Shown here: positions 53,450 through 64,000 of the stretch, piece after piece
How the letters are laid out: each line of letters opens with the position of its first letter
Numbering within the stretch: the first letter of the stretch is position 1
Assembly (NCBI GenBank): GCA_949825065.1
Contig: OX463849.1
Span: 6,696,001-6,760,000, forward strand
Source: Odontocerum albicorne
Taxonomy: Eukaryota; Arthropoda; Insecta; Trichoptera; Odontoceridae
Length of the DNA stretch: 64,000 nt
Direction: 5' to 3'
Position numbers and translations under genes: made by a program
Notes under the pieces: generated by a model
What the model saw: the letters and a program-made list of their open reading frames with translations, nothing else
What the model was told of the DNA's origin: nothing
Database searches by the model: none

Positions 53450-55395
53450 ATAATAGAGGATACTATACAGTGAAGGGTTATGATACTTATCGTTGGTCTT
53501 ACCGAAAATAACAAAATAAGCTTATTTGTGAAAGTCATATTTTCTTGCATACAGGTTATGGAACTTTTTTACCTGTAGTTTATATATGTCTTTTTTCCAT
53601 TCGATCCTTATCAAGTAGTAATAGTTCTATGCCTAAAATATAAATGTTCAGCTCTATGGCAAACCGTTGAGCTGAACGTGTATATTTTTGATCAAGCGAG
53701 TACGTCACACTAGAATTTCGATGCTGTACGTCACACTAGATACTTCATTGTTTCATACTACATGGTGCTATCTAGGCATCATTATTTACCTGTGGTGCTG
53801 CTGCTGACATTTTCAAGTAATATTATATGAGAGTTCGGTGTCTATCCATGGTTTTATCCTACTCAGTTCCTGCTGGGCATGCTCGGGTATAACTCCTTGA
53901 GCGTAAGAAGATATCTGCGTCTCCTGGTATACGTTGTCAAACTCGTTCGAGGAGCTGTGAGCTGTCCAGCATTACTACAGATTAGCGTTAAATGTTCATG
54001 ATAAAGATTAGCGTTAAATGTTCCTAACAATTACACTCGACTGCGCCGGCAAGAACTGTTCTCAACATACGCAATAACGGGTCTTCCAGCCGCTATGCCT
54101 GTTGGAAGGGCCTTAACTCTTCTGAACGGGACTGCTTCGGATATTGACATATTTCATATAACATTACCAAAAGCAAAAGTAAATTTTCTTCTTAGATTGA
54201 GCGCGTTAGAAAGCACTCATCAACATACTTAAGTGACTGTGAATATATGTGTATAATATGTTTGTGTGTATATACTCGTTTGTATGCATATGCATTATGT
54301 TTTATTTTGTATAATAATTTATTTTTTTTCCTACGTTATTTTTCTTCTCAATGTTTGGAATCTAACTAATGAACTTTATGTCGTAGTAAAACTATGTAAT
54401 ATCAAAATTATAATATATTTACACCACCCGATAAAGAATAATAAAATACATTATTTTAATTTGCAGCACCGTTAAGATTTTTATTTCAAAATTATTTTAG
54501 AAATATTCTACATATTGAATACACGGGTTAGACATTTTTTGTAAATTTAAACTCAATGGATCTCTTGCTGGTTTGGTAACAGTTTTTTTCAGGATTGTGG
54601 AGTGATAAAATTCCTTTTCGTAAACTTTTAGAAATTTTAAATTCCTACTAGATAGTTAGGAAAAAACTTGGTTGTGTCTTTGAATTATTTGGAGAGGCTA
54701 TCAATGGAATTTGGCAAAGAGCCCCTCTTGAATGTTGGAAAATAACAACCTACATTTATCAAAGGTTTCGGCTTAAACTTTGTGAAAACTAATTAATAAC
54801 TTTATTTACCCCGACGACTAATTCATAACGATATTTACCATAAAATAGATTATTTGAACGGTGGAGACAGTAGGAGGAAAATTCCATATATTGAAAATAA
54901 ACCCAATTATTGTACGAATTCTTCTAAACATTAAGATATGCATATAAAACCAACAATAGTATAGGTAAAAAGATTTTGAACATGGAAGACAAGAATGATA
55001 AACTATATAAGTGCGGTGTGCATACAATAGAATGCGCTTGAGTAAGTGCATATGTTATATTGGAATGAACAGAGGACCATTGTCAATAGGATACAAAAAC
55101 TACTTATCAGAATTGCAAACCGTATTATAGATAATGATTTTGAGACTTTGAGTACCTTTGAGGTGAGTTGGTTCTCTTAATGGCTGTATATAAAGCGTCA
55201 TTTTATTATTATTAATTGTAATTTAAAAGAAAATAAGTTATGCAAAAAGATGAGTTGAATTATACTGAAAATGTATAATCATGAATCAAAAATAAAACAG
55301 TAATAATTATCAAATAATGCAAAAACATTCCTCATTATTATATCCTTTGATTCAATAAACTATACAAATTTTCAATAAAACTTAATTCCAGTAAG
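53450..55395. other. Spacer with decayed unclassified material
   Basis: No supported gene. A block near 54025-54165 can be read LRRQELFSTYAITGLPAA and LTLLNGTASDIDIF, which is protein-like but matches no family I can name. The rest is AT-rich. Confidence 0.4.
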
Positions 55396-55397
55396 AC

Positions 55398-55489
55398 CTA
55401 AGCATTGCTCTCGTTACAACCTAAGCTTTGCTCTCGTTACAACCTAAGCTTTGCTCTTGTTACAACCTGAGCTTTGCCCTCGTAACAAT
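55398..55489. repeat. 23-bp tandem repeat, 4 units
   Basis: Unit 'cctaagctttgctctcgtt' 'acaa'. Confidence 0.9.
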
Positions 55490-55700
55490 CCGGGATCATT
55501 CCGCCTAAAGTGATCGTTCAGATAAGAAGTAAAATTCAGTGTCGCGGGGATTAATGTAGTTAGTGGAATAACAAAGCAATTAATTGATTACTATTCTAAC
55601 AACCATTTAATAAATCAAAGATTTCGGTTTTTATGTTGTGGAATCCAATTTAGAATATTTAACTACATATAGCTTTGTTATTCTACTAGTTTTATCAAAA
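55490..55700. repeat. Dispersed repeat ('tcattccgcctaaa' type)
   Basis: Shares short ordered blocks with 44160-44400 and 56580-56750 (unclassified). Confidence 0.35.
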
Positions 55701-55799
55701 AGCGTATTTTTATCAAAAAGCTTCAAATAAGTTATTTATGGAACAATTAAATCATACAACTTTTCCCCCTATAAAATATGCATTACGTTCATTCACTAA

Positions 55800-56324
55800 G
55801 GCCGAGGCCACACCAAAGTGCTTCGCTAGGTGCTAATCTGGGTGCTACGTGACTAATAGACTAGGTGACTTCAGGCTTGGCCACACCAAAGTGCTTCGCA
55901 CAAATTCATTTAACGTTTGGGAGCGGTTGAGCCTACAGACGATGCCACTCTCAAAACTAACTAGAAAGCTACTTCTCTCAAAGAATTTAAGTTTAAAATT
56001 TCGAACATCTCAAATTCGAAGTTGTTGGATGCATAATGTTAATTTATCTAGAAGTATGGAGTAGAGAGTTTCAACTTCTCTAGAAAGAATTGCGGAATAA
56101 AACTTCCTCCATCTTGTAAAATCACTTGGTGACACAATAAAATTAACCAGCACGTCTGTTCGCTAGGAGACTCACTAGGTAACTAATAGTCACGTATCGT
56201 GGCGCGAAGGGTGCAGTGTGGCCATTGCGATATTATGCGGTGCGTTGGTTTGCTAGGATATGTCACCTAGCTCGCAGCGTAGCTCTAAGCACCAAGCGAG
56301 GCTCCTATCTGTGTGGCTTAGGCC
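55800..56324. mobile_element. MITE with ~40-bp imperfect inverted repeats
   Basis: Left end GGCCGAGGCCACACCAAAGT then 'gcttcgctaggtgctaa'. Right end, read inward, GGCCTAAGCCACACAGATAG then 'gagcctcgcttggtgctta'. The left end is partly duplicated at 55877-55905. No clear target duplication, no protein; superfamily undecided. Confidence 0.75.
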
Positions 56325-56756
56325 TTTTTGGCTAAATTTGATATTTTGTAATAAATATACATATATTCAATTAAAATATAAATATTTTATAAATATAATT
56401 TTATAAATGTAAGTTAATTGAATTAATGAATTAATTAATCCCCTTTTTACTTGCTTTTACCTCCTATCCAGAGGCTCTCTTCAGACAATATAATGCCGGT
56501 TTATTATAAGAACAGTGCTTAGGTTAGACTTGTGTCATGTTAAATTGGACCACACACATCGGAAGCGCGTTTTGTATTTTTACTTAAAGATTTAAATTTT
56601 AATAAATCAATAAAATTATTTTATATGAATTCCACATTATCTATTCCGGGATTAACAATCCAGAATCGTTCCGGCCTCGAGATAGGAGGTAGAAACACGA
56701 GTAATGGGGATAAATTTAATTTGTTGAGTAACAAAGTATTTTTTTACTCTCGGTAA

Positions 56757-56985
56757 ATCAGGCAATGTCTGTGGATCTTCCTCGACAGCCGTCCAGAGGA
56801 AGACCAAAGAACACCTGGATGACTCAATGCTCCAAAATCCTGCAGAGAAACGGCCTAGATGAAAGCGACACCCAGAACCGAAGAATATACAGTCTGAGAA
56901 CGAGAAGAGCCGACCCCAACAGCCTACCTAGTCAATGAGTTGGGACAGTGCCAGGAAGAAGAAAAAGAAGAAAGTAAGTTTTTTA
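56757..56985 (+). pseudogene. RTE-like LINE 3' end, third copy of the 377-973 family
   Basis: One frame reads MSVDLPRQPSRGRPKNTWM, then QRNGLDES, then RRIYSLRTRRADPNSLPSQ and a stop. This is collinear with SMDLLRITTRGRPTNSW...LRTRRADPNNLRRQ at 377-973. The element ends in a gaagaagaaaaagaagaaa tail. Possible target duplication: 'aaagtattttttta' before (about 56733) and 'aaagtaagttttttaat' after; not exact. Confidence 0.72.
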
Positions 56986-56989
56986 ATAA

Positions 56990-57860
56990 ATATTTTAACA
57001 AATTTTAATTTAAAAGTTTTCCTGAGAATATCGGGCACGACCTTGGTGTGATTTAGATTTACGAAATACTCGAAAAATAACAAAAGTTTACCAATTAAAA
57101 TTTGCAATACACTTATTCAAATTTAATATCACCACGAATTTGTCCACATTGAAGCTAACAAGGATAAATATGATATAATTCCGAGGATCACCCTTACAAT
57201 TTGAAAAAGCTGTTAGAAAATAAATATAAAGGAAATAAAATTTAATTTTGACGTATCGTGTCATCTGCTCCCTTCTCCGAAACCACTTTATGAATATCTC
57301 TCGTTTTTCATCTTGTATTATTTGCCGAATTCATACTTTATTTTGTTCTTTTTCTTATTATATTTGTAATAAGCATTTTGGCAAGCGTTCCGGCAAACAT
57401 TGTCAATATAAAATATGTACTCTTGTACAATTTCATTTCGATATTATCAAATCGTATTAAATCTTTCAGTAATCTTCTTTTTTCATAGTTAATATTGCTT
57501 GTTTGACAAAATTCAATGGAAAATGTGGAATAAGTAGAACTTAAAATTTTAATTTATTTAAATTAAATAGTTGTTTTAGTTTTCATTTCGTGGAATAAAA
57601 TTTAATTTGGAGAGCACATGATTGGTTACTCGACGAACTAGAAAAATATTGTTAGTTCACCCCGCGGACAGGTGGTATATTTGTGTGTTTTATTATCATA
57701 GAAGATAAATGAATAAAGCACATTAAGAAAAACATAATATTTGTTGAATCTTAGAAAATACGTTAGTTTCACTTTGTAGTACGATTTAAATTATTTTTTA
57801 AGTACAGAAAACATTCATTTTTTATTTGGTATTGTGACTGTTTTATTTGAGTTCACTATC
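56990..57860. other. AT-rich spacer
   Basis: A 70-codon frame (57248-57460) has several Cys but no recognisable fold or context. Otherwise nothing. Confidence 0.45.
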
Positions 57861-57864
57861 GATC

Positions 57865-58645
57865 TCTATTTGATTAAACATTTAAAAATAATAATTCGAA
57901 GCAAGGTATGTTATTACAAATAAGACTTTTACATTTATTCGTATGGTAGCTTTCAACTTATCAAAAATTGGTAATTCAGATATATTGAAGAGCGTTTCTC
58001 TATTTGAATAAACATTTAAAAGTATAATAATTTGAAGCAAGGTATTACAAATTAAACTTTTACATTTATTCGTATGGTACCCTTCAACTTATCCAAATTG
58101 GTAATTAAGATATATTGAAGAGCGTTCATCTATTTGATTAAACATTTAAAAATATAATAATTTGAAGCAAGGTATTACAAATTAGACTTTTACATTTATT
58201 CGTATGGTACCCTTCAACTTATCCAAATAGGTGATTCAGATATATTTAAGAGCGTTTCTTTCTTTGATTTAATATTTAAAAATACAATATAATAATTTGA
58301 AGCGAGGTATTAAAAATTACGCTTTCAAATGTATTCGTATGGTACGCTTCAACTTATCCAAATAGGTGATTCAGATATATTGAAGAACGTTTCTTTATTT
58401 GATTAAACATTTAAAAATATAATAATTTGAAGCAAGGTATTGCAAATTACGCTTTTACATTTATTCGTATGGTACCCATCAACTTATCCAAATTGGTGAT
58501 TCAGATATATTGAAGAACATTTCTCTATTTGATTAAACATTTAAAAATATAATAATTTGTAGCAAGGTATTACAAATTAGATTTTTACATTTATTCGTAT
58601 GGTACCCTTCAACTTATCCAAATTGGTGATTCAGACATATTAAAA
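57865..58645. repeat. ~122-bp tandem repeat, about 6 units
   Basis: Units contain 'gattaaacatttaaaaata', 'tttgaagcaaggtatta', 'acatttattcgtatggtacc' and 'caacttatccaaattgg', with substitutions. Confidence 0.92.
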
Positions 58646-58844
58646 AGCATGGCCGGGATACACTATTGTTTTCGGCCCAATTAATCGAATCTTTGAGTTT
58701 AGAAACAATAAAGAATGCTAGAAACTCGCGATTTATATTTTCAAATTTTGGTAACACTTCCACACGTAAGGATAAAACTACACTCACAAGCCTAGCGGGT
58801 CTAGTCTACCAATTGAACTTTTTTATCGGACTAGTATCCTTTTT

Positions 58845-58935
58845 TTATATATTTTTGGTAACATCGGTTATCGAACCCAAAATCCCCTGGTGGAAGTCAA
58901 ACGTCTTATCAAACTAGGCCACGGAGGTCGTCAAA
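58845..58935 (-). mobile_element. SINE tRNA-like head (family A)
   Basis: Minus strand: 'gacctccgtggcctagtttg', 'ataagacg' (A-box area TGGCCTAGTTTG), 'gggttcgataacc' (B-box area). No tail found. Confidence 0.6.
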
Positions 58936-59520
58936 TTAGATGATGTATTAGTGTTTCACGGGTTTATTGCCATGTTGATTAGGTTTAAATTATGGCGACG
59001 AAATATGAAATGAATGTTTATTAATATCACTCTGAGGATGTAAGCTGCAACGTCTTCGAAACGCCGACCATTATTAGAGCCAACTCAACGTCGAAAACAC
59101 TTTAAAACCTTTTGATTGATGTAGAATAAATACACTTACTGTGGCTGCAGGTAAAAAAATTTAACATATTTTAATAATACGTTTTTTTATAACAGATTGA
59201 AGAAATATGTAATAATTCACAGTTTTTTTAACAAATCATACCAATTTTTAGTAACACTAAATTACAGTCAGGATTGACACTATCCTACTTTTTCAAAAAC
59301 TTTGATATCAAAATATTCAATAAATCACTTAAACTTTCAATAGAACATATGATAGTATAAGGGATTCATTGTTCAGTATGTTTTTTGCGCAATATATTTC
59401 GAAACATGGGTCCATGAAAAGTAAATCACACTGTTTGCATCCATAGCGCGTTTCACTGTGTATAGCACACTGTTTGCATCTACCATACGAATATATCATA
59501 CTGATTTAATATGTTGTTTA

Positions 59521-59635
59521 AGTCTTGTTTGTGCTCCCCTGAACATGAGGGGAAAGCCTTGAAACCGGTAGGGTAATACCGTTACAAAAAGTGGAATAAA
59601 CAGTGTTTGATAAAAATAAATTACAAATACTGATT
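59521..59635 (+). mobile_element. Solo Penelope-like end with mutated ribozyme-like core
   Basis: 'tttgtgctcccctgaacatg', 'aggggaaagccttgaaacc', 'taataccgttacaaaaagtg' and 'taaacagtgtttgataaaaa' match 45282-45375. The core reads CTGAACA (59539-59545), so the invariant G of CUGANGA is C here, which should abolish hammerhead activity. Confidence 0.75.
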
Positions 59636-60715
59636 TCATCTATAATATCACAGTTTCATCTGTATAACTTTATGCAGATGAAACAGTGTTATATCACACT
59701 ATTTGCATCTATAGCGCATTTATCACACTATTTGTATATATAGCGAATATCACGCTATTTGCGTCTATAGCACGTTTTTTGTCATTTTTTTGTGAAGAGA
59801 AAACTTAACACACATTTTCAAAGGATTTCGATTTATAGATGTCGATAGCAATACTCCAGGGAAATGGCGCCCTACCAGTTAAGATGGTAGCTGCATTGCG
59901 TTTTGAACTAAACGCTTTTGTTTTTGTGCTGATAAAAAAGTTGCCGAATGACTTCTTATTGAAAATATTCTATTGAAGTTCGTATGCCCGTCTTATCTAT
60001 ATAAAGTATGTGGGCATTCAATCGGCTGAGATCTAATAAATTGAAGAAAACTTTTTATACCACTTGACGATTTCTCGTGAAGTGAACCGATGATAGCACC
60101 ATATATCTTTGTCAACAGCTCCTTTATTTAGACTGCATCTAATAAATAAATAAATTAATATAGGTTTATTGACAGCAACATGGTATGTACATAATACATT
60201 TAAATATACTTCAAGAACACATCAATTGCAGCATTAAAGACAAAAGCTATGAAAAGGTCCCCCCCCCCCCGGCCTAGATACACCCCACCAATATAAGGCG
60301 AGCCCAGCCACGGGGACACCAGACGTTTTTCAGCACACAGCCCCCATCTATTACACTCGCAGATTTTATTATGGATTGCTATGTAAATCTGTTAACTCGG
60401 ACAGTTTCTTCCATAATATTCTCAGGCAATGTAGACCGAATTGTGACTGCCTCTTATCTTTCCAAATTTGGATACATATTTAATTTGTGTGGAAATATTT
60501 AAATCCTCCGTGGTTCAGTCTTTCTAAAAACTTGGTCAAATGTTTTAATCTTTTCGAACTGTTCCACAAGCGTATGTGTATCAGTCAACCAACTTTTGAA
60601 ACGATAAAGGACTTCTGTACCAATTGTCAATGTAAAGAAAATGACCGCTATTAAAATAGGGTTTTATCAATATCATACCAATGCTTCCTGTTATACCTAG
60701 TATAACATTTTTTCG
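59636..60715. other. Spacer, possible decayed LINE end
   Basis: 'actatttgcatctatagcgc'-like text recurs a few times at 59400-59770 as a loose repeat. A 12-base C run lies at 60259-60270. The AAATAAATAAATT near 60140 could be a minus-strand LINE tail, but no coding match supports it. Confidence 0.4.
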
Positions 60716-60719
60716 TCAG

Positions 60720-61005
60720 TGTTAACAATAAAATCAAACACATAACCTATAGCTCAGTTACATAAAAATAAAATCAAACATATAACCTGTAGCTCAGTTA
60801 CACAAAAATAAAATCAAACACATAACCTGTAGCTCAGTTATACAAAAATAAAATCAAACACATAACCTGTAGCTCAGTTACACAAAAATAAAATCAAACA
60901 CATAACTTGTAGCTCACTCACACAAAAATAAAATCAAACATATAACCTGTAGCTCAGTTACACAAAAATAAAATCAAACACATAACTTGTAGCTCAGTAA
61001 AACAA
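60720..61005. repeat. 40-bp tandem repeat, 7 units
   Basis: Unit 'aaaaataaaatcaaacacat' 'aacctgtagctcagttacac'. Confidence 0.93.
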
Positions 61006-61610
61006 AACGAAAAATTTATACCCAAATCTATTTATTTTTGACGGAATATACTGCCTATATAATAAACGTCCTTTGAAAAGTAATAAAATTTCATCAAAGC
61101 ATATATTTTGATATGTATACATACGCTTCTTGGAAACTTTGGGTTTGTGTTAAAAAATAAATCTTATTTTATAAAGACAATCGCTATATATTCGATGTTC
61201 ACTATCGGAAAAATGAAGCACTCGCAGTATTACGAGTATATGGAATCGGTTACATGTAATTGTCTCCATAGATGTCAGTATCTGTATGAATATTAAAAAA
61301 TGTTAATTTTGAAATTATGATTTTTCATAACATAATACATTTCACTGCATGTACACACGTCTACAGTCTGACACACACTGTTTGTTACTGTGATTATACA
61401 CATCTACGGCAGTCAACTAGTTAAAAAAAGGAAATCAGCCGTCAGAATCTTCAAATATATCTCGATGTTATATCTCGTATGATATGTTCACGACCTAAGA
61501 AACTTGGCAAGTGTCTTGTTAGTCATCCTTACTAGAATATTTCTTTTCAGTACATGATGCCGCTTCAAATTTTAATACTTTTAAAATCTCATAATAAACT
61601 CTTTAACCCT
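61006..61610. other. AT-rich spacer
   Basis: No supported gene. TACGAGTA at 61231-61238. Confidence 0.5.
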
Positions 61611-61611
61611 C

Positions 61612-62552
61612 GGTCAGGCGCAATACCAAACCTAACACGTTCGGGCGCAACTCATCTGTGAGATTAAAAATTAAATTTCTGCTTAGGCTTAACGGAAACC
61701 TTATCAAAGTGAACTCTTGACTAAAACATGATTATATAACATTTGTACATTTCTTTGCGCTTTTCAATAACAAAATTTTAAATTTTCTTATATTGTTTTT
61801 CTTAAAATAGAAGATAACAAGTTGACAAAATTCTCAGTCTTTTGTTGGCAGCTTATCAATACAACTTATGCAATTCAGTGACATCACAATTTTTTTAGTC
61901 ATTTAATAGTATTTAATACCCACAATGGGTTTGTAAAAAAGATTTAGCACAATAAAAGGTATGTGGAATTAACTGTCACATCTTCATAAGTTAAGTGTTC
62001 ATGTGACGAAAATAAAAGCAATAACTTTACATAAGATAATACTATGCTAGCATTTTTTCAAACATTATTTAGAATGTAAAATTCAAATTCACTTGTGATC
62101 ATAAAATGTCTTCACAAAAACAAAATCAAATATGATTAGAAAGTTATTGTTGATTAGTCTCACGCTGAACATTTTTCAAAACATTCTTAGAACAATTTTC
62201 ACATACCATGCGTGCTTGTTCGTATTCATATAGTAAATAACGATCAATATCATTGAATTACGGGCAACAACATAGATATACGAACAATTGCAGGTATATA
62301 AAAATAAATATTGAGAACAAAAAATTATTTCGGAAATCAAAAATACTTACATAATCGGGCGCAACTCATCCAGCAGATTAAAACGTCCATCAGGGAGACC
62401 AACAGTGTACTGTAGAAATAACAAAAATACCTTTGTGTGAGGGATAGGGAGTCAGGTAGCTACTATAAGCCTCACCTCTTTGTCGGTAAACCTCGCCCAT
62501 TGGCATAAAAAAACTAGGTACCTCATTTCACAGATTAAATGCGCCCGCCCAA
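61612..62552. mobile_element. Possible decayed TTAA element
   Basis: Left edge TTAACCCTCGGTCAGGCGC (about 61612). The right edge near 62534-62552, read inward, is TTGAACCTTGGGCGGGCGC, 13 of 19 matching. 'gggcgcaactcatc' occurs at about 61643 and again at 62359. The right TTAA is mutated to TTCAA, so this is tentative. Confidence 0.4.
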
Positions 62553-62559
62553 GGTTCAA

Positions 62560-63155
62560 ACAAAATCAAGAGGTACTCCCGAAAATTAAACAAAACGAAT
62601 TAAAAATAAAACTCCCTATAAAGCGTTAAGACAATAAAATCAAATTCAAGCCAAAACAAAAGCTTTGTCTCAATCACACGTACCCCCACGCATTATCAGT
62701 CAGGCTTTCAAGTCATATCACACACTTTCTCTGTATACCCGTAGCGTATTTTTTTCTCTTACAATAGTACCTCCTTAAAACCATTTAAGCTCTGTAGGAT
62801 CACCTTAAAGACAAATGGCGCCATGTAACCGAATTGTATTGCTTTATTGTGTGGGAGTTCCTAAGTAAACAGAAGTCTTTATCAAACACTACGAGGTCTT
62901 GAAAGATCAAACGATTCCTATTTTTAAATATTCAAGTCTCGACACGATTTACAGGTTTAATCTGTTGCGTTTATTTGATGGGGAGATCAAAATTAAGGAT
63001 TTTTTTCTGTGTGTTACAATGAAGTCAAGGAGTCGATGAAATCATTACCATCACGTCATGTTCCAATTCATAAAAGCATAAAAAATATATCTTGACTTCA
63101 TTCTGTCCTAAAGCACATCTTCCACGTTCACACACATCGTCATGATGTATTTCTA
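62560..63155. other. AT-rich spacer
   Basis: No supported gene. 'ctacgaggtcttgaaagatc' at 62885 vaguely resembles a mariner terminus next to TA, but no partner was found. Confidence 0.45.
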
Positions 63156-63159
63156 ATTA

Positions 63160-63325
63160 TTGATTGCAAATATATATATACGATATTTAAGTGTCCTGTA
63201 CAAACCATAACAATATTTACTTAAGTTATATAAAATATCTTTATTGATTGCAAACATATATACGATACTTAAGTGTCCTTTACAAACCATAACAACATTT
63301 ACTTAAGTTATATAAAATATCAATA
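63160..63325. repeat. ~80-bp tandem duplication
   Basis: 'ttgattgcaaa.atatata', 'taagtgtcct', 'tacaaaccataacaa' and 'acttaagttatataaaat' occur twice in order. Confidence 0.9.
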
Positions 63326-63399
63326 ATTTACAAAAAAAAAAAATAATAATTCTCAACACATATTATATACGAATTATCAAGCGATAATACAAGTCAGAA

Positions 63400-63605
63400 A
63401 AGCAAAATGTGTGAATAAGACAATATTTTATGAGCAGAAATAAAATGAGAAGTATGAATCGTAAAATATTGCGCGTGACAAGATTTGTGAGTATGGAAGA
63501 AACGAGATTTGTTTGCATGGATTGAAAAGCTTGGTGATATGTGTTTTCTGTCTACCTTACAAGGAACACGGCGTGATGGTATGTATGTAAGTACGATGGA
63601 TGAAA
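63400..63605 (+). mobile_element. LINE family C 3' tail fragment
   Basis: 'gtgttttctgtctaccttac', 'aaggaacacggcgtgatggt' and 'atgtatgtaagtacgatgg' follow the family-C order. Confidence 0.55.
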
Positions 63606-64000
63606 TTACCAATGTATCGTACAAAGCGTATTCAAACGCAATAAAAAAAATACAAAATTAAATTATACAAAAAAGCAAAATGTGATAACTAGTATCGATA
63701 AGACCTGGGATGGGTTATTATTTTCATTACAAAGACTTTTCAGTAATTCCTCTTTCAGAATTTGAATGATTTGGTTGCACCAAGTTTTATAGGTCGTTCA
63801 AAACTTTTCATTCCTTCTATACTACTTGTTCAGATTTCTTTAGTAATTATTTCACCATACATTATTCCTACGAGACCGAACCACCTCAATGCCGCTTTTT
63901 TCATGTTAACCACTGTATCATATTTCAATCCACATTTGTTCTGTATGTTGTCATGTCTTATTCTATGAGATTGTCTTTCAAACATTATGTGCAAAGTTCT
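63606..64000. other. AT-rich end of window
   Basis: A 68-codon frame (63762-63968) has no recognisable motif. No other feature. Confidence 0.4.

Noticed and set aside
54025..54165. Host exon reading LRRQELFSTYAITGLPAA
   Set aside because: Open for only a short distance, no recognisable domain, no convincing splice sites, and surrounded by decayed repeats.
59025..59070. Another hammerhead core (CTGAGGA ... CGAAACG)
   Set aside because: CTGAGGA and GAAA are present, but the 19 nt between them do not form helix II and no helix III or I was visible.
60720..61005. CRISPR array
   Set aside because: Tandem units without spacers; minisatellite.

Overview
This 64 kb window is AT-rich (roughly two thirds A+T by eye) eukaryotic nuclear DNA. 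It looks like a gene-poor, transposon-filled stretch of an arthropod genome, most likely an insect. The reasons are seven D,D-D mariner-type remnants, TTAA-flanked piggyBac-like elements, several LINE families, tRNA-headed SINEs and a Penelope-like element with a GIY-YIG nuclease. One LINE family has a 3' tail of the kind common in moths and butterflies (a 'tctgcctacc' block followed by 'gtatgtatgtatg'-like sequence), so Lepidoptera is possible but not proven. I found no convincing host gene, exon chain, tRNA gene, CRISPR array or bacterial operon.

Layout. 0-7.3 kb: a 5'-truncated RTE-like LINE with an 18-bp target duplication, a tRNA-SINE, inverted Penelope-like ends, and 103-, 44- and 54-bp tandem arrays. 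7.3-14 kb: a TTAA (piggyBac-like) element, a nearly complete mariner with one stop codon, and a DD41D transposase pseudogene inside an older repeat. 14-23 kb: two copies of an unclassified 0.5-kb repeat, LINE and mariner fragments, and a second TTAA element. 23.5-26 kb: a Penelope palindrome and two minisatellites (42 and 45 bp), the second with a 135-bp higher-order period. 26-39 kb: two copies of a second TTAA family, mariner and LINE remnants, a mariner inside a LINE, a Jockey-like LINE inside another LINE, a small hAT-like element, and the best-preserved Jockey-like reverse transcriptase. 39-46 kb: a PIF/Harbinger-like MITE, more LINE tails, and the Penelope-like endonuclease reading frame with its 3' end. 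46-64 kb: LINE pieces, a 5S-like segment beside an inverted SINE, a MITE with long inverted repeats, tandem arrays and plain AT-rich sequence.

The most interesting observation is that the 8-mer TACTCGTA (or its complement) occurs 17 times, against about 2-3 expected from composition. In two places a sister repeat copy in this window has just TA at that position, so exactly six bases were gained at a TA dinucleotide. This is what imprecise excision of a TA-targeting transposon would leave. A mariner at 33113-34071 ends in CCTCG next to TA and has the matching terminal bases. A second theme is the Penelope-like family: its ends carry hammerhead-ribozyme-like cores and are repeatedly arranged as inverted pairs, one of them a near-perfect 59-bp-arm palindrome.
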